From Nymphaea colorata (Eukaryota > Streptophyta > Magnoliopsida > Nymphaeales > Nymphaeaceae): a stretch of 64,000 bases of DNA. Position numbers and translations under genes: made by a program. Positions 1-11,640 of this stretch are shown in pieces. The notes under the pieces are model-generated. The model worked only from the letters and a program-made list of their open reading frames with translations. It was not told the DNA's origin and searched no databases. The DNA lies in the NCBI RefSeq assembly GCF_008831285.2, contig NC_045147.1, positions 19,720,581 to 19,784,580 of the forward strand. The letters run 5' to 3'. Numbering within the stretch: the first letter of the stretch is position 1; every line of letters begins with the position of its first letter.

Positions 1-1029
1 TTGTGCTTGGTTGAGAAGCTTGGCTAAGAAACATTATTCTATATTTTTCTGAACTTTTACGTTCAAATATTGGCAGGGGTTTCTTTCTCTGCTTTCCAAC
101 AACATGTACACGTCCTATTCTGGGAAATCGAGCTGAGCTTGAGCTTCGGTAATCTGTACCCAAGCTTCAGCTTCTTCAGCTCAAGCCTAGCGTTTCTCTA
201 GTCGACTCAAGTTTGAGCAGTCTAATGTCAGTTTCACACAAGCTCACGTGAAAACTTAGCTGTGTTAAAATTTTCCAGAATTACAGCACTAAGGGGTTGT
301 TTTTGAAATATGAACACTCTTATCACGAGTTTGTCTTCAAGATTGGAGCAGATTAATGAAACGCTAGAATGATTGGAGCAAATTTATGGATCGTTAATCA
401 GAACTAGTACTGTTCATGGTTGGAGCAGATTTATAGACCACCAAACATGTATACTTTTATTTGGGGCAAATTCATGGAACACTAACATTAGTGTTCATGT
501 TCATGCTGTAGAAATGATCCATACTAGGCTGCTACAAAAGTTTTTTTTTTCACAAAACACGTTTGTTTTGTATATTTTGAACCTCCTAAGTCAAAGATGG
601 TTGTGCCTATTAAGATGAAGAGAAAAAACTAAGAAATGGGCATCACAAGTGTTATACGTCTAAAGTCTATCTGAAAAAAGTTAAGCGGGGGACTAATGAA
701 ATTGTTCAGAGAGGCAAAGTCTCTTTCAATCATTTTATCAATCGGTTGTTATGCACACCATATTTCCTATCCAGAACGGTCGTTGGTAGGAATTTGGCAA
801 GGAGGCGGCATTGGTATGTCAGACTTTTTCTTTTTCTCCTTCTCTGAGGCTGAATGGTGAAGAACACAGAAAAGAAAATATACATACGTAGGCATAAGTG
901 GAAGAGGGCACATATGTATTTTTTAAAATTTTATATAAAAGCTTAAATTTATTTTTCAAAATTTTTACATGGGTCGGAATAAAACTTTTAAAATGTGAAC
1001 ATTGAAATTTTTATTTTTCAAATAAGGGG
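1..1029. other. Intergenic, contains duplicated segment 120-560
   Basis: No gene seen. The stretch at about 120-560 (GAGCTGAGCTTGAGCTTC, then CAAGTTTGAGCA and GTCAGTTTCACACAA) recurs in diverged form at about 4285-4610, so it belongs to a local duplication. The short open frame at 373-618 has no recognisable domain and lies inside this repeat, so I do not call it a gene. The rest is AT-rich and featureless. Confidence 0.5.
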
Positions 1030-1206
1030 GTGCTATAGTGACGCTCGAAAACCAGGTTTTGAAAGCAAAACCAAGTATTGGTTTCAAAACCCGGTTTTTT
1101 GAGTTTGAAGAAAACCCAGTTTTGACAAAAACTGGTTTTGTAAAATGATGTAAAGAACCTGATCCCCTTTAGTTTTTCAAAAACCAGGTTTTCAATGTGC
1201 CAACCA
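1030..1206. mobile_element. Fold-back / MITE-like candidate
   Basis: About 175 bp with repeated direct and inverted copies of an AAAACCAGGTTTTG-type motif. The left part (GGTGCTATAGTGACGCTCGA then AAACCAGG) and the reverse complement of the right part (GGTTGGCACATTGAAAACC) resemble each other, as expected of imperfect terminal inverted repeats. A similar small element lies at about 41855-42030. No target duplication was recognised and no superfamily can be assigned. Confidence 0.35.
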
Positions 1207-1374
1207 GTCAAAAAAAAAAAAAGAAAAGAAATTTAAGACTCATTAAATAATTTGGTTTATATCAAACGTAATGTTTACAAAACTGGATTAAAAGAGAGTA
1301 GCCATGGCCCCTGTCGGCTCCCCCCGACTCGGCGATACGTGAAGTCAAGTGCGGTGCGCCATGGAAATAGCTGG

Positions 1375-1995
1375 CTAGAAGGGAAAAGTCGAGAGCGAGA
1401 CTCCTGAAAATGGAGGCAGATGGAGAAAGGATATTTGGCTTCCGACTATTTCGCTCATGTCTACTTGATCTAACCAGGGCGTCAGCATCCCAACTTTTTC
1501 CGAGCTACTTTCGTTTTTAGGATGTTGGCATATTTGTCGGGGAGTTCTAAGGACAAAGATCATAATCTTGGATTTCAAATTTTATTAGAAAGTTAATCAC
1601 ATAATTTGAAGAGACAAAAATTTCTTTTAATCGCTTCCATTTTGTTTACAGTTTCAAACTTGGGCTGAATGTTTTCTGACAAATTAGTTACAATCTAAGA
1701 AGTCCCAGTAATTTGATTGGTGAAAAATTTCAGCTGCCTTTTAGTGATGTAAATTCATCGGATATATGTTTCTCGATCTGATTCCAGAACTGTTTAACTG
1801 GATCCATAAAAAAGATTAGGACCCAACGAACACAGGTTTGATCCAATTGCGTATCAAAGACGGAGATTCTGGTTGTTGGACCAGTTCCAATCGAACAACA
1901 AAAGTATTATCTTATATTGCTTTCAATTGGAGTAAATTCGATTGACCACAATCCAAACAATTTTCTTCTTCATTTGCGAGTGCCTCCTAAAATTG
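1375..1995. repeat. Duplicated intergenic segment, copy 1
   Basis: Begins near GGGAAAAGTCGAGAGCGAGA and contains CTTCCGACTATTTCGCTCAT followed by GTCTACTTGATC. The same order of sequence recurs at about 4605-5060 with small indels. The motif around the PuCCGACTPTTTCRC core also resembles the flank element at 2520-2620, 5610-5700 and 20670-20770, so this is probably old 5' flank of a group B RLP. No coding capacity was recognised. Confidence 0.55.
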
Positions 1996-2514
1996 TAAAG
2001 TAACCCTTCGATGTCGCTACTGATAAGCCAAAAAGATTCTTTTCCCTGAAAGGAAAAGAAAATATTAGCAAACTCTCTTCACTTGCTGGGGGAAGGAAGA
2101 GCCACATGGTAATGTCCATATAAACAGTTCCGAAAGCGCAAAATAATTTTGAGATGTAAAATCTATCTCAAAAATTTTAACAAACAATTGTTATGCACAC
2201 TTTAAGTGGTTAGATTTCACATAACAGCACTATCCTCATTTGAAGACCGATGAAATCTGAATGTCATTCTTGAAATTTCTTGCTCACCCAATCAAAGCTG
2301 ATAAAACCCAGAATACACGAAGAAAATGAGAAATTTGAATACCAAGAGGAGGAGAGGTCAGATCGAACTCTTCGAGGAAAAAGCCTGAACTCAGGAAAGT
2401 GGATCTCGATGGCCAGTCGTTGCAGACGGGAACATAATTTCCAGATTCCAAGCGACAATCGACACATGCGGACATTGTTTGGCTATGCAAAATGATCGGT
2501 GGAATTAGAAGGCC

Positions 2515-2737
2515 AAAGAAGATGGCCTCCTGATCATGGCGGCAGACCGAGAGCGATTTGGCTGCCGACTGTTTCACCCACGCACGCTTGATTTGGAGGG
2601 GGCGTCTGGATTTTTTAAGTTCACTCACATTCCGTCTTCTACATGAGTGCCCTCTCTTCATCCTCCTCATTAGTAGCTCACTTGTCCAACCAAATCGATC
2701 GAAGACAACACCACCCTCTGATCGTGTCTAGCTGATC
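2515..2737 (+). promoter_or_regulatory. Group B RLP 5' flank remnant
   Basis: Contains GGCTGCCGACTGTTTCACCC and GCTTGATTTGGAGGGGGCGT, an element repeated at about 1430, 4680, 5640 and 20710. It is followed by CTTCATCCTCCTCATTAG and CTCACTTGTCCAACCAAATC, which resemble the leaders of the downstream RLP genes (compare CTCACTTGTCCAACCAAATC just before 62739). It ends at the ATG of a decayed RLP. A role as former promoter/leader is inferred from position. Confidence 0.4.
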
Positions 2738-4310
2738 ATGGGATATCGTGCTCCTCCATCTCCTCTTTCCAGCTTTTCACCAAAGTCGCCATGGGATATT
2801 TATATTACAACAATTTAAGCGGTTCACTCCCTCGTATTGAAAATGGGGAGTTGGACTCTCCTATAACAAGTTGGATGGGCATATTCCTTCTTCCATATAT
2901 TATAGGTAGCTTGTCTCATCTCGAAGATCTGAATCTTGGAGGGAATAGGTTTAACGGTATCGTCCATCTCTCCTTATTTGATAAATTAAAAAGAGCATTT
3001 CATATTTATCTTTTTCTAATAACAAATTGTTTGTTAAATTGCCCCAAGTTGTTGACCTTGACAGCCTTAGCTACAATTTTTTTGGCGTCTGAAAAGGTTA
3101 GTATTAAAGCCCTGCAACATTGACGGGGAGTTTCCATGGATCCTCCAAAATGGAAAGGGCCTTGAAGTCTTAAACCTCTCGGGCAATAATATCAGCAGGA
3201 AAGTGCCGGCACGGGTGTGGGAACTACCGCACCTTGAAAGATTATCTATTTCTGATAACAAGCTCAAAGGTTTCGAGGAAGCGAGCAACATTAGTGGTTT
3301 GGTGAATTTGGACATTGACACGAGTTCCAAAGGTAGGTTTCCATCCAAGAGATCATCTAAGATGATTTCAGCAATTTGGCAATTGGGTATGTCAAATTAT
3401 AATGATATTAGAAGTGTAATGCAGCAAACTCTCTTCTGCAATATGTTTGAACAGGCTTTTCTAGATCCATCATAAAACAACATCACAAGTACCATACAAG
3501 AATGCATGACCAACTTAACTAGGTTATTGTCTTATTGATCTTGGACCTCAGCAAGAACTGACTTCAGGGACTGATTCCAAGAGGGCAGGGCTCATTTGTG
3601 GTTCCCACATTTTGGTAGTTAAATTGTGTCAATATGGCGCTGGTGCTGCACTGACACGCACCCCAATGACATCTTTTTTTTATGAGAGTTCAAAATATTT
3701 TCCATTTTTTTCTTCTCTTTGTCTTTTTTCTTTATGTATAGTAATAAAAGTAAAAAGAAATGACAAATTAAACTAAAAAACAAGCTAAAATTATATATAT
3801 ATTATGAATACATCCAATTATACATATAAAATAAATATATTATCTATATACACCCTCGCCGTACCCTCGCACCCAAATTTTTTGGGATACGTTGCGACCA
3901 CTTGCATCCGCACCCACACCAGCACTCACACCCCACACTCATGTGACATAAGAACAAATTGGTTGGCAGGTTGCAGGATTACGAGATGTCTTTCCAACTG
4001 AGTCAATTGGAATCCATAAATTTGTGTGGGGAATGAGTTGATTGATGTTTTTGCCATTTAGAGCACTTGCGCGTGTTGGTGCTACGTTCTAATAAATTGC
4101 ATGGCTCCATTGAGTTCCCCTTTTTCTGGTCATATGTTCTCCTCGTTAAGAATCCTTCACCCGGAAACCGGCTGAAAGGATGTCTTGCCCCAAGGCTTCT
4201 TCAAAATTTTCCTCCATGAAGAGGAAGAGGATGGAATTGAAGGCTACGTCACGGTATGGTGGATGCAAATTATATCTACCTTTAGTTACCATTGAGCTGA
4301 GCTCGAGCTT
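2738..4310 (+). pseudogene. Decayed LRR receptor-like protein (group B)
   Basis: Relic of a plasma-membrane LRR-RLP. It begins at ATGGGATATCGTGCTCC behind an RLP-like leader but jumps straight to mid-LRR sequence (YNNLSGSLP near 2800), so the LRRNT and first LRRs are gone. Recognisable LRR pieces follow: LEDLNLGGNRFNG (about 2920), LNLSGNNIS and VPARVWELPHLERL (3165-3235), ISDNKLKGFEEASNISG and FPSK (3250-3350), then scraps to 3640. After a roughly 315-bp insertion, RLP sequence resumes (NKLVGR near 3953; LRVLVLRSNKLHGSI near 4070; KRKRMELK near 4215). It is broken by many frameshifts and stops. The FPSK block matches 6466 and 62739 rather than the group A genes. Confidence 0.75.
3636..3952. 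mobile_element. Insertion inside RLP pseudogene, class unknown
   Basis: About 315 bp of foreign, AT-rich DNA separates two RLP scraps that are adjacent in the paralogues. The left edge reads GGCGCTGGTGCTGCACTGAC. The right edge has GCACCCACACCAGCACTCAC, whose reverse complement is similar to the left edge, suggesting imperfect terminal inverted repeats of a small DNA element. No target duplication could be read with confidence, partly because the host sequence is itself decayed. Confidence 0.35.
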
Positions 4311-5079
4311 CTCTACCCAAGCATGAGTACTCCCGCTCAAGCCTAACGTTACTCGACTCAAGTTTGAGCACTCTAATGTCAGTTTCACACAACTTAGCTC
4401 TGTTTAAAATTTTTCAGAATTACAGCGATTGAGGCAGATTAATGAAACGCTAGAATGATTGGAGCAAATTTATGGATTGTACTACTACTGGTTATGATTG
4501 AAATATATTTATTATAGACCACCAACTAAAACATGTATACTTTTATTTGGGACAAATTCATAGAACACTAGCATAGCATCCATGCTGTCAAAATGATCTC
4601 TGCTAAAAAGGAAAATTCGAGAGTGAGATTCCTGAAAATGGAAGAGGCAGATGGAGAAAGAATATTTGGCTTCCGACTATTTCGCTCATGTCTACTTGAT
4701 TTAACCAGCGCGTCAGCATCCCAACTTTTTCCGACCTACCTTCGTTTTTGAAAGATGTGGTCTTATTTGTCTGGGAATTATGAGGTCAAAAATCATAATC
4801 TTGGATTTCAATTTTTTTTAGAAAGTGAACCATATAATTTGAAGAGACAAAAATTTCTTTTAATCGCTTCCATTTTGTTTACAGTATCAAACTTGGGCTG
4901 AACGTTTTCCGACAAATTAGGTAAAATGTCAGAAGTGCGAGCAATTTGATTGGTGAAAATTTTCAACTGCCTTTTAGTGATGTAAATTAATCGGATATAT
5001 ATTTCTCGATCTGATTCCAGAATTGTTTAACTGGATCAAAAAAAAAAATTAGGACCCGATTGCTGAGCGAACACATATT
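4311..5079. repeat. Duplicated intergenic segment, copy 2
   Basis: Diverged second copy of the sequence at about 120-560 and 1375-1995, joined here without the intervening DNA. It carries GTCAGTTTCACACAACTTAG, CTTCCGACTATTTCGCTCAT and GATTCCAGAATTGTTTAACT. Similarity to the first copy ends at about 5078. No gene was recognised. Confidence 0.55.
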
Positions 5080-5600
5080 CTTATGTTCTGTAATAATAAA
5101 GGACCAGATAAGGATCTCATTAATTTTAAAAAAAAAATTCATTGAAAGTGAACTTTTTTTTTTATTTTTTTATTTTTATGTATTGGCACATAGAAGGTTA
5201 TTCCTATCAGACCCAGGAAGGATATTAGATAACACATCTTTGATCTTGCGAAAGGATAGCAAAATTTTGATCATTTCATCAGATGTTAGTATCAAGAAAT
5301 GTTTTTTTCCTCCTCTCCAACCTAACCATGTGTCCTACAAACACCTGCTTTAATCAGTTGTTTGTGGTTTGTTTTTGTAGTTAGGGAACTTCTTGTTCCT
5401 AAATTTTGTTATATATTTTCATTTTTTTGTGGTGGAACTCCTTGATTTGTCTGGCAAGAAGGGATTAAAAAAAGGTAACAGTGACAAGAAAAGAGAACCA
5501 ACTGCAAAGAAATTAAATGGCAAATTTGATGATCAGAGAGGGACCTCAACATCTCTCTCTTTAGAAATTTTAGCGGTCAACTGACCGGAACAGAATTTGA
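5080..5600 (+). other. Possible LINE 3' tail plus unrecognised sequence
   Basis: At about 5375-5412, TAGGGAACTTCTTGTTCCTA followed by AATTTTGTTATATATTTTCA resembles the 31-bp tail repeat closing the LINE at 38075, so this may be the 3' end of a related, strongly truncated LINE. The following lysine-rich open stretch (5393-5584) matches no family I know and lacks a convincing start, so it is not called as a gene. Confidence 0.3.
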
Positions 5601-6449
5601 AGACGGTGCAAAGAAGGCCGCCTGATAAGGAGGCAGATCCATGGGGATTTTGACTGCCGACTGTTTCACTTATGCCGCTTGATTTAGAGAGTGCGTCTGA
5701 ATTCGAACCCAATTGTCTGTCATCCCTGAGTATGAATTTCTTAGACCTTTCTTTCTCCCCCCTTTCGCAACACGGGAATCGGAATTACACAGAGTTTTAG
5801 GCCACCATCTCACGGTACGATTAGAAACAGAGCCAGAAAATTCTCTAGGTATAAAATTTTGAAATTTAAGGGGCACCCACATGTAAATAAAAAAAAAATG
5901 CTCAAAAAATATCAATGTAGAATTAAGAATTTTTTTGGGTTCAGTGTGGGCAATTGACCACACGTAGCCCACACCGGACAATGCCCCGGCGGTAGGAATT
6001 CCAATCTGATGTATACTATGGAGGATTTATTTACTTGTTAGGCTGCTAGTGAGTAAGAAGGGCATGTTCCACCCGGCTATTTCATGTTTGCTTTTCAAAT
6101 ATTTTATGTGTTAATGTTTTCCAAATGCATCACAGCTTGTGAAAGAATACATTTCGTTTCCGTCGTTAGAGAGAAAAACAGAGTACCTGGTAATAAATTG
6201 ACAGTCCTATCAGATGTCCCTAGTCATAGGACACTTGCAGTGAATGCAGTAACTTGATATTTCTCACAACCACTCATCATGAAGCAACTTAGAAAAAAGA
6301 GCTTCTTTTGTTTTTCGAAAACTTTAGTATGTTTTCTTGTAATATGTTCCATTTTTTATATTTAAATTGTGATTTGTATGCTACCCATTAGCTAAGGCAA
6401 GTTGTAAAATAATCCTATGTATGAAATTAGGTTAAGAGATTGTTTCATA
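5601..6449 (+). repeat. Orphan RLP flank (5' element and 3' flank remnants)
   Basis: 5612-5700 carries the flank element with TGACTGCCGACTGTTTCACT and GCTTGATTTAGAG. The part at about 6025-6260 (TTACTTGTTAGGCTGCTAGT, then TTTCATGTTTGCTTTTCAAA) matches the sequence just after the pseudogene stop at 7658, so it is RLP 3' flank with its gene missing. The part at 6361-6455 is nearly repeated at about 8107-8213. Together they indicate deletion of at least one RLP between these flanks. Confidence 0.5.
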
Positions 6450-7658
6450 ATTTTGCAAATATTGTGTGTCCAATAACATGCTTAATGGTTTTGAGGAAGC
6501 AGTTAATCTTACTGGTTCGATGGAGATAGATGTTGACTCGAGTTCCAAATATAAATTTCCATCAAAGAGACCCTTGAAGAAGATCTCATCAATACAACAT
6601 TTGGATATGTCGGACAATATCATTAGAGGAGCAATCCCATCAACAGTCTTCTGCAATATGTTTGATATGCAATCTCTATACTTATCAAGGAACAACCTGA
6701 CTGGTGTCATACCGGATTGCATGACCAACTTGACCATGGTATCGATCTTGAACCTCAGGGAGAATCAACTTCACGGAGAGATCCCAAGAGGGATCGTTTG
6801 TGGTTGCCACATTTCTGGAGCAGTTGAACTGAAGGGCAATCGATTAACTGGTGAGATAGCACGGTTTCTTTATAACTGTAGCAGTGACCTCTTGGCCCTT
6901 GACCTGTCGGGTAATAGACTCACGGTTAGCCCAATCCCAGGAGACCTCAACATCAGCTGTGCTACATCCTTGAGAGTGCTCAATCTAAACGACAACAAGC
7001 TGGTTGGTAAGATTCCAAGATCTCTTTCTAACTGCGGCCATCTAGAGATTATAAATTTGGGTGAGAATCAGTTCAGTGGAGGGATTCCAGAAGAGATAGG
7101 TGAACTAAAGGGGCTTTATTTGTTAAACTTGTCATGGAACAGCCTGGACGGTCCTATACCAAGGTCAGTTAGGAAACTTGGAAAAGATAAAAGACATTGG
7201 ACCTTTCTCACAATCATTTATCAGGAAGTATACCAGAAGAGCTGACAAATGACACATTTCTCTCTGTGTTGGACCTGTCACACAACAATCTTCAAGGGAG
7301 AATCCCACAAGGCAAACAATTTAACACATTGGATGCTACTTCATTTGATTGGAATCGAGGGCTTTGTGGGCCACCGTTAGGAATCTCATGCCCAAGCAAT
7401 GGGCCACCACCAGTAATCTCACAGTCAAGTGACGGCATTGGCTCTCAAGACTCCATTAATAGTATTAAAGAAAAGGCTCGAAATTCCTACTGTGAGGACG
7501 CAGCAGTAGAGTTTGGTTTCGTATTGGGTGTCTCAACAATCATACTACCAATCTTGTTTATTGAAAGATTGAGGAGCTGGTACAAGAATTGTGTGGATAA
7601 AGCACTTGAGGTGTTAATATTCCTGCCATATCATGGTTCGATCTCGTCTGGGGCATAA
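6450..7658 (+). pseudogene. LRR receptor-like protein, truncated, collapsed and frameshifted (group B)
   Basis: C-terminal half of an RLP. The 5' end is abrupt at about 6460 with no leader or LRRNT. LRRs are clear (NNLTGVIPDCMTNL, LNLNDNKLVGKIPRSL). Near 7071-7085 one LRR (LGENQFSG) is fused in frame to a later one (IPEEIGELKGLYLLNLS), removing about 110 residues including the island domain present in paralogues. A frameshift between about 7165 and 7197 separates frame 6466-7245 from frame 7197-7658. The second frame holds the last LRRs, the NRGLCGPPLG cap, a hydrophobic helix (VLGVSTIILPILFI) and a short tail ending SGA. It may still be transcribed, but a normal receptor cannot be made. Confidence 0.85.
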
Positions 7659-8100
7659 CATGTTTTGTTTTCATTGCAGACTTGCATTCTATAACGGATT
7701 TACTTGTTAAGCTACTTGTGAGTGAGACGGGTGAGTTCTACCCTGCTATTTCATGTTTGCTTTTCAAATATGTATTTTACGTGTTATGTTTTCCTAACGC
7801 ATCACTTGTACAAGAATACAGTTCCGTTTCCCTCGTTGGAGAGAAAATCTGGGTACCTGGTATTAACAAGCTTGTGCAAGAAGGGTTCGTCGATGAATGA
7901 ACCTTTAGGCATCTAACTGATGGTACAATCAGTGCTGAATGATATGCAAGCATCCTAGAGTAAAGGCTTTAAAAGGTAAAGGTGCTTTAGAATTTTCAGA
8001 CCACTACTGGATGGGTGGATTAAAGGGGCTTTATTCTTTGAACTTAACCTAAATTAATAGTCAACCACTTATCATGAATTGTGATTTCTTGTAATATGTT
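7659..8100 (+). repeat. Group B RLP 3' flank, copy 1
   Basis: Starts right after the stop codon with TGTTTTGTTTTCATTGCAG, which looks like a splice acceptor and could belong to a 3'-UTR intron. The following sequence (TTACTTGTTAAGCTACTTGT, GGGTACCTGGTATTAACAAG) recurs at about 40265-40660 and 51210-51550, where the gene itself is missing. No coding sequence of its own was seen. Confidence 0.6.
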
Positions 8101-8455
8101 CCTTTTTTTATATAAATTGTGATTTGTAAGATCCATTAGCTAAGGCAAGTCGTAAAACATTCCAATGTATGAAATTATGTTCAGAGATTGTATCATAATT
8201 TTGCAAATCTCGTGCGCAAGCAATACCAGTGGCAGTACTCAAGACTCCTATGGCCTTAAAGAAAAGGCTCGAGGTGAATGCTTGGAGCATTTAGCAGCAG
8301 GGCTCGGCTTTACAATTGGTTAATTTTTTGACACACACTGCCCACCTTGTTAAGTGAAAAAATGGAGAACTGGTTTTTGGATTCGTGCGTACACTGGACA
8401 GGGCACCACTCGAGGCATTCATATTCCTAGCACGCCACTGATTTTGTGAAATATG
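8101..8455 (+). pseudogene. RLP 3'-end relic
   Basis: 8107-8213 repeats the sequence upstream of the 6450 pseudogene. From about 8214 the translation reads like the juxtamembrane and membrane end of an RLP: SYGLKEKARG (compare SINSIKEKAR in the neighbour), then HLAAGLGFTIG (compare YLAAGIGYAVG), then a frameshifted piece with ENWFL and a histidine-rich tail. Only the last 70 or so codons remain, broken by stops and indels. Confidence 0.6.
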
Positions 8456-8519
8456 TACGATGCTTTTGTTTTTGCTGGAGTTTTGCCTATTAGTGAAAGG
8501 TGAGCCCTGCCGGACTGTT

Positions 8520-9660
8520 GTTTTCATATTGTTTGCCTATCAATTTCAGCTATTATGCTTTTCTGATGCATCAATTTTCCGGAATGAATGTTGTTTGGGA
8601 GAAAATTAGTGTGCCTGCTAATAAAGAGATGCATGAGTGTCCAATTCTTGTTGATGAATGAACCTCAAGCTTTGCACAGTAAATATGTACTAGATTCTGA
8701 TGATACGCAAAAACATAGTATTGGAGCTTTCATTTATTTTTCTAAAACTAGCGTTTTCATAGTATGTGTTCATTTTTTGATACAAGCTGCGGCAGTAATA
8801 CTCATTGGCAAAAAGAAAGTTGTAGAATATCGCTACCCAAGAGATGACCTTTTATGATGTAAATCACTTACATTAGCGTTTCCTGCCAGGTTTCTGCTTT
8901 TCTGAACTCATCATCCACCTATTTCATCACCTCAAATAAATCAGCCAACAAAAGTTGCCAAAGGTCGGATATATCCGGTGACCAACTAGTCACATTAAGA
9001 TTTATATCACCAACTAGTCGTATTTGGATTTAATATTCCGTTTTGCAATCGAGTCCAAACCTGAGTACGAGACGCAACAATAATCCAACAAATATCCGAC
9101 CAGGACGCAGAAAATATCGGATCTTATGTTGTGGGTTCTGGATTTAGCGTTTAAAGATCCAACCCAATCACGTGACTGTTCACCAATTCATGACCAACTG
9201 TAGGAACCTAGGGAAATCTAATCCAAGTGAATTGGAGAGATGGAATATGCTGGATTTACTGAAGAAAGAGGCCTCTCGTAATGCCGTGGAACAAAAATCT
9301 GCAGCTGCTTTGAAAACTTTCATAAATCCGAAACAATACCGAAATTAATGCGGGGCAGTGTATAGAGGAGAAATTACTTCAAGAAACAGGAAAAAATGCC
9401 AGGGCGTTAATCCTTTCAAAACAGTCGACCGAGAAAAACCAAATGATCAAGGAACGCCAAAATAAATGACAATCATAATCTTGATAAGATTTTCCTAGAG
9501 CCAAATGAAAAATACACGATTCTGCAGCCATGGCTGAGGTGCGTCTTCGCAAATCTTCTGCAGTTTATCAAGAAAAAAACACGGAAGATTTGCAAGGACT
9601 TTTAAATTGATTATCATACCGCACCTAGAGTTTGCAATATCCAATCAATATGATCCCTCT
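8520..9660. repeat. Long duplicated flank, copy 1 of 3
   Basis: Contains TTTCAGCTATTATGCTTTTC, ATGTTGTTTGGGAGAAAATT, AATATCGCTACCCAAGAGAT and CCAACTAGTCACATTAAGAT in the same order as at about 40700-41820 and 51600-52500. No domain is recognisable in any of the three copies. The open frame at 8588-8857 is not kept open in the other copies, which argues against a gene. This segment sits downstream of group B RLP 3' flank each time. Confidence 0.65.
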
Positions 9661-10359
9661 GCAATAACCTCACCAGCAGAAGTAATAAGAAGGGGAAAAA
9701 ATGACAAATTAGAAAGGCGTGCTTGTTAAGTTTTGCAATCTAAACGAATATTGATTCCCCCTGTTAAGTTGAGGAGGAAAATTAAACTGATTGAAAAAGG
9801 GTTCAAGCGCATGCAGTGATTCAAGCGAGAACCTGATTATTTAGTTGGATCTTCTTGTGTCTTTCGTGTGGTATGAACCTCACAATATTAAGAATTTTTT
9901 TATTTATTAAATATTTAACAATATTTTTAATTTAATAGAAGGTATTTCAAAAAAGGTCGATGAGTATCGGCGAACACAGCGACAAACCGAACCGACTATG
10001 AGAACGAAGGCGATCACAGCGAAGGTTTGATGACAATGATGGAGAGAAAAAAAAAGGTATTGGGTGGCTTGGCAAATAGAACATTTTGTGTGTGTTTTAT
10101 GAATCGACCTCCAAGTATGAGGCAAATTCATGTACATCTAATTCTAGTGTTTAATGAATCTTCCTCAGATTTTGTCCTAAAATCATTGAATACAAATATA
10201 GTGCCCTTGAAACATGTTCATGTTAAAAGAAAAATCAGCCCAAGTGTTCCTATAGAGGTCTTATTTGCTGTTACTCTGACTAAAACTTGGTTGGATGCGA
10301 GTGTAATAAATTGGATCTAGTTTAGGTTTGGATAAGAAACAAAAATCAGGTTATATTCA
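9661..10359. other. Intergenic, no feature recognised
   Basis: AT-rich DNA. The overlapping short open frames on both strands between about 9907 and 10320 have no recognisable domain, no clear homologue in the other units and no codon pattern that convinces me. I see nothing else here. Confidence 0.4.
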
Positions 10360-11640
10360 GGTCTGAATGAAAAATCCAATTTTAATTTGGTTAACCAATT
10401 TTCTCCCACAAAACATGCTTGTTGTACGTATAATTTTCAAGGAATCCAGGCATCGACCAACATTTTGCATGGTTCCCAGATCGAGATCCAGCATGCATTT
10501 AATCGGGTCAATTCAGAAGATGATTCAAATTGGACTCCAATTGTATTGTTTTGGACGGAGTGAATCTATCCGAAGCTTTTAAGACAATGACCTGGATGTT
10601 AAGTGACGCCCATCTTCTAAAGGGAATGAGAAATTAAAAAGTGCCGCCGACATTTACCAGCAATACTGTTTAAGTTTGATATTCTCAATCTTGGAGTTTA
10701 AACCTTCCATTTCAAATCCGGATTATCTCTGGTTTTGGGAGGTGATGATATTTGTCTGTAGTGGTGAGGACAAAATTTAATCTTGCGTTTCATATTTTAA
10801 CAGAAAATCAAACATATTGTTCGAAAAAAAAAACAGAAAAAGAGATTTACTTTGAATGGTGAACAACGAAATATCACCCATTTATAGTTTCAGCCAATTT
10901 TAACATCTCGATGTATCAAACAATAGCTTCAAGGGATCTCACGCCAACATACTGTTAACATTAATATCTTTCAACGCATCATAATTTAATTGGATTTCTG
11001 AAAAATCAGACATAGATGTGCAAAATATCGATAGTAGTGCCATGTCGTTTTCACCACCAATAAAACACACTGGCGTACAGGCCACTGTTGCATATCCTTA
11101 TGCCTACCTTTTTTTTTTCAATTAAAAAATTTTCAAATTATTTTAAATATATTCGAAAATTTAAAAAAATTGAACAATAAACTTATGCGGGTTTTACACC
11201 CATATGATGTGTATCGGCTCATGTGGGCCGATGTTAACAACAAAAATAGAAGTGCGACCGCTTAAATTTGAAGTTAAAACAAAGTACGTTCTAAACGATA
11301 TTGTTCTTTCTTTTTTAATAACAAAATTGGATCAAACCCAGATTGGGATCGATTCTCAACATCGGGTTGATATTCATCTCCACCTTCATTTCATACCGTT
11401 CTTATGGGCGAGTTGGATTGAACTTTCGCCTTTATATTCCTAATCCTTTTTTTTTGTTTATTCATTTTGCTCTTTTGTTGAAACGTATATCGGCGGCCGA
11501 TGCGTTCAGATTATTTAATTCATACTGTTGGGTGGCACAAATTTAGATTGACTTTTATCAATTTAATGTATATCAATTTAGACTCTCCATCAGGATTATG
11601 CACCTTAGGTGTTTGCAAGTACAGTCATTTTGCTTGGACT
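10360..11640. repeat. Duplicated RLP upstream segments
   Basis: 10360-10860 (AATTTGGTTAACCAATTTTC, GGAATCCAGGCATCGACCAA) recurs at about 30310-30880 and 52645-52960. 10930-11520 (CTGTTAACATTAATATCTTT, GCCACTGTTGCATATCC, CCCATATGATGTGTATCGGC) recurs at about 45560-46080 and in part at 55270-55320. The order of these blocks upstream of an RLP is preserved at 46362. No gene was recognised. Confidence 0.6.

Noticed and set aside
2284-2670. Minus-strand 128-codon frame upstream of the first RLP relic
   Set aside because: Overlaps an equally open frame on the + strand and lies in RLP 5' flank. No recognisable domain and not conserved in the other flank copies.
10027-10320. 97-codon frame 10027-10320 as a small gene
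   Set aside because: Contains an A-run near its start, overlaps a minus-strand frame of similar length, and has no counterpart in the other array units.
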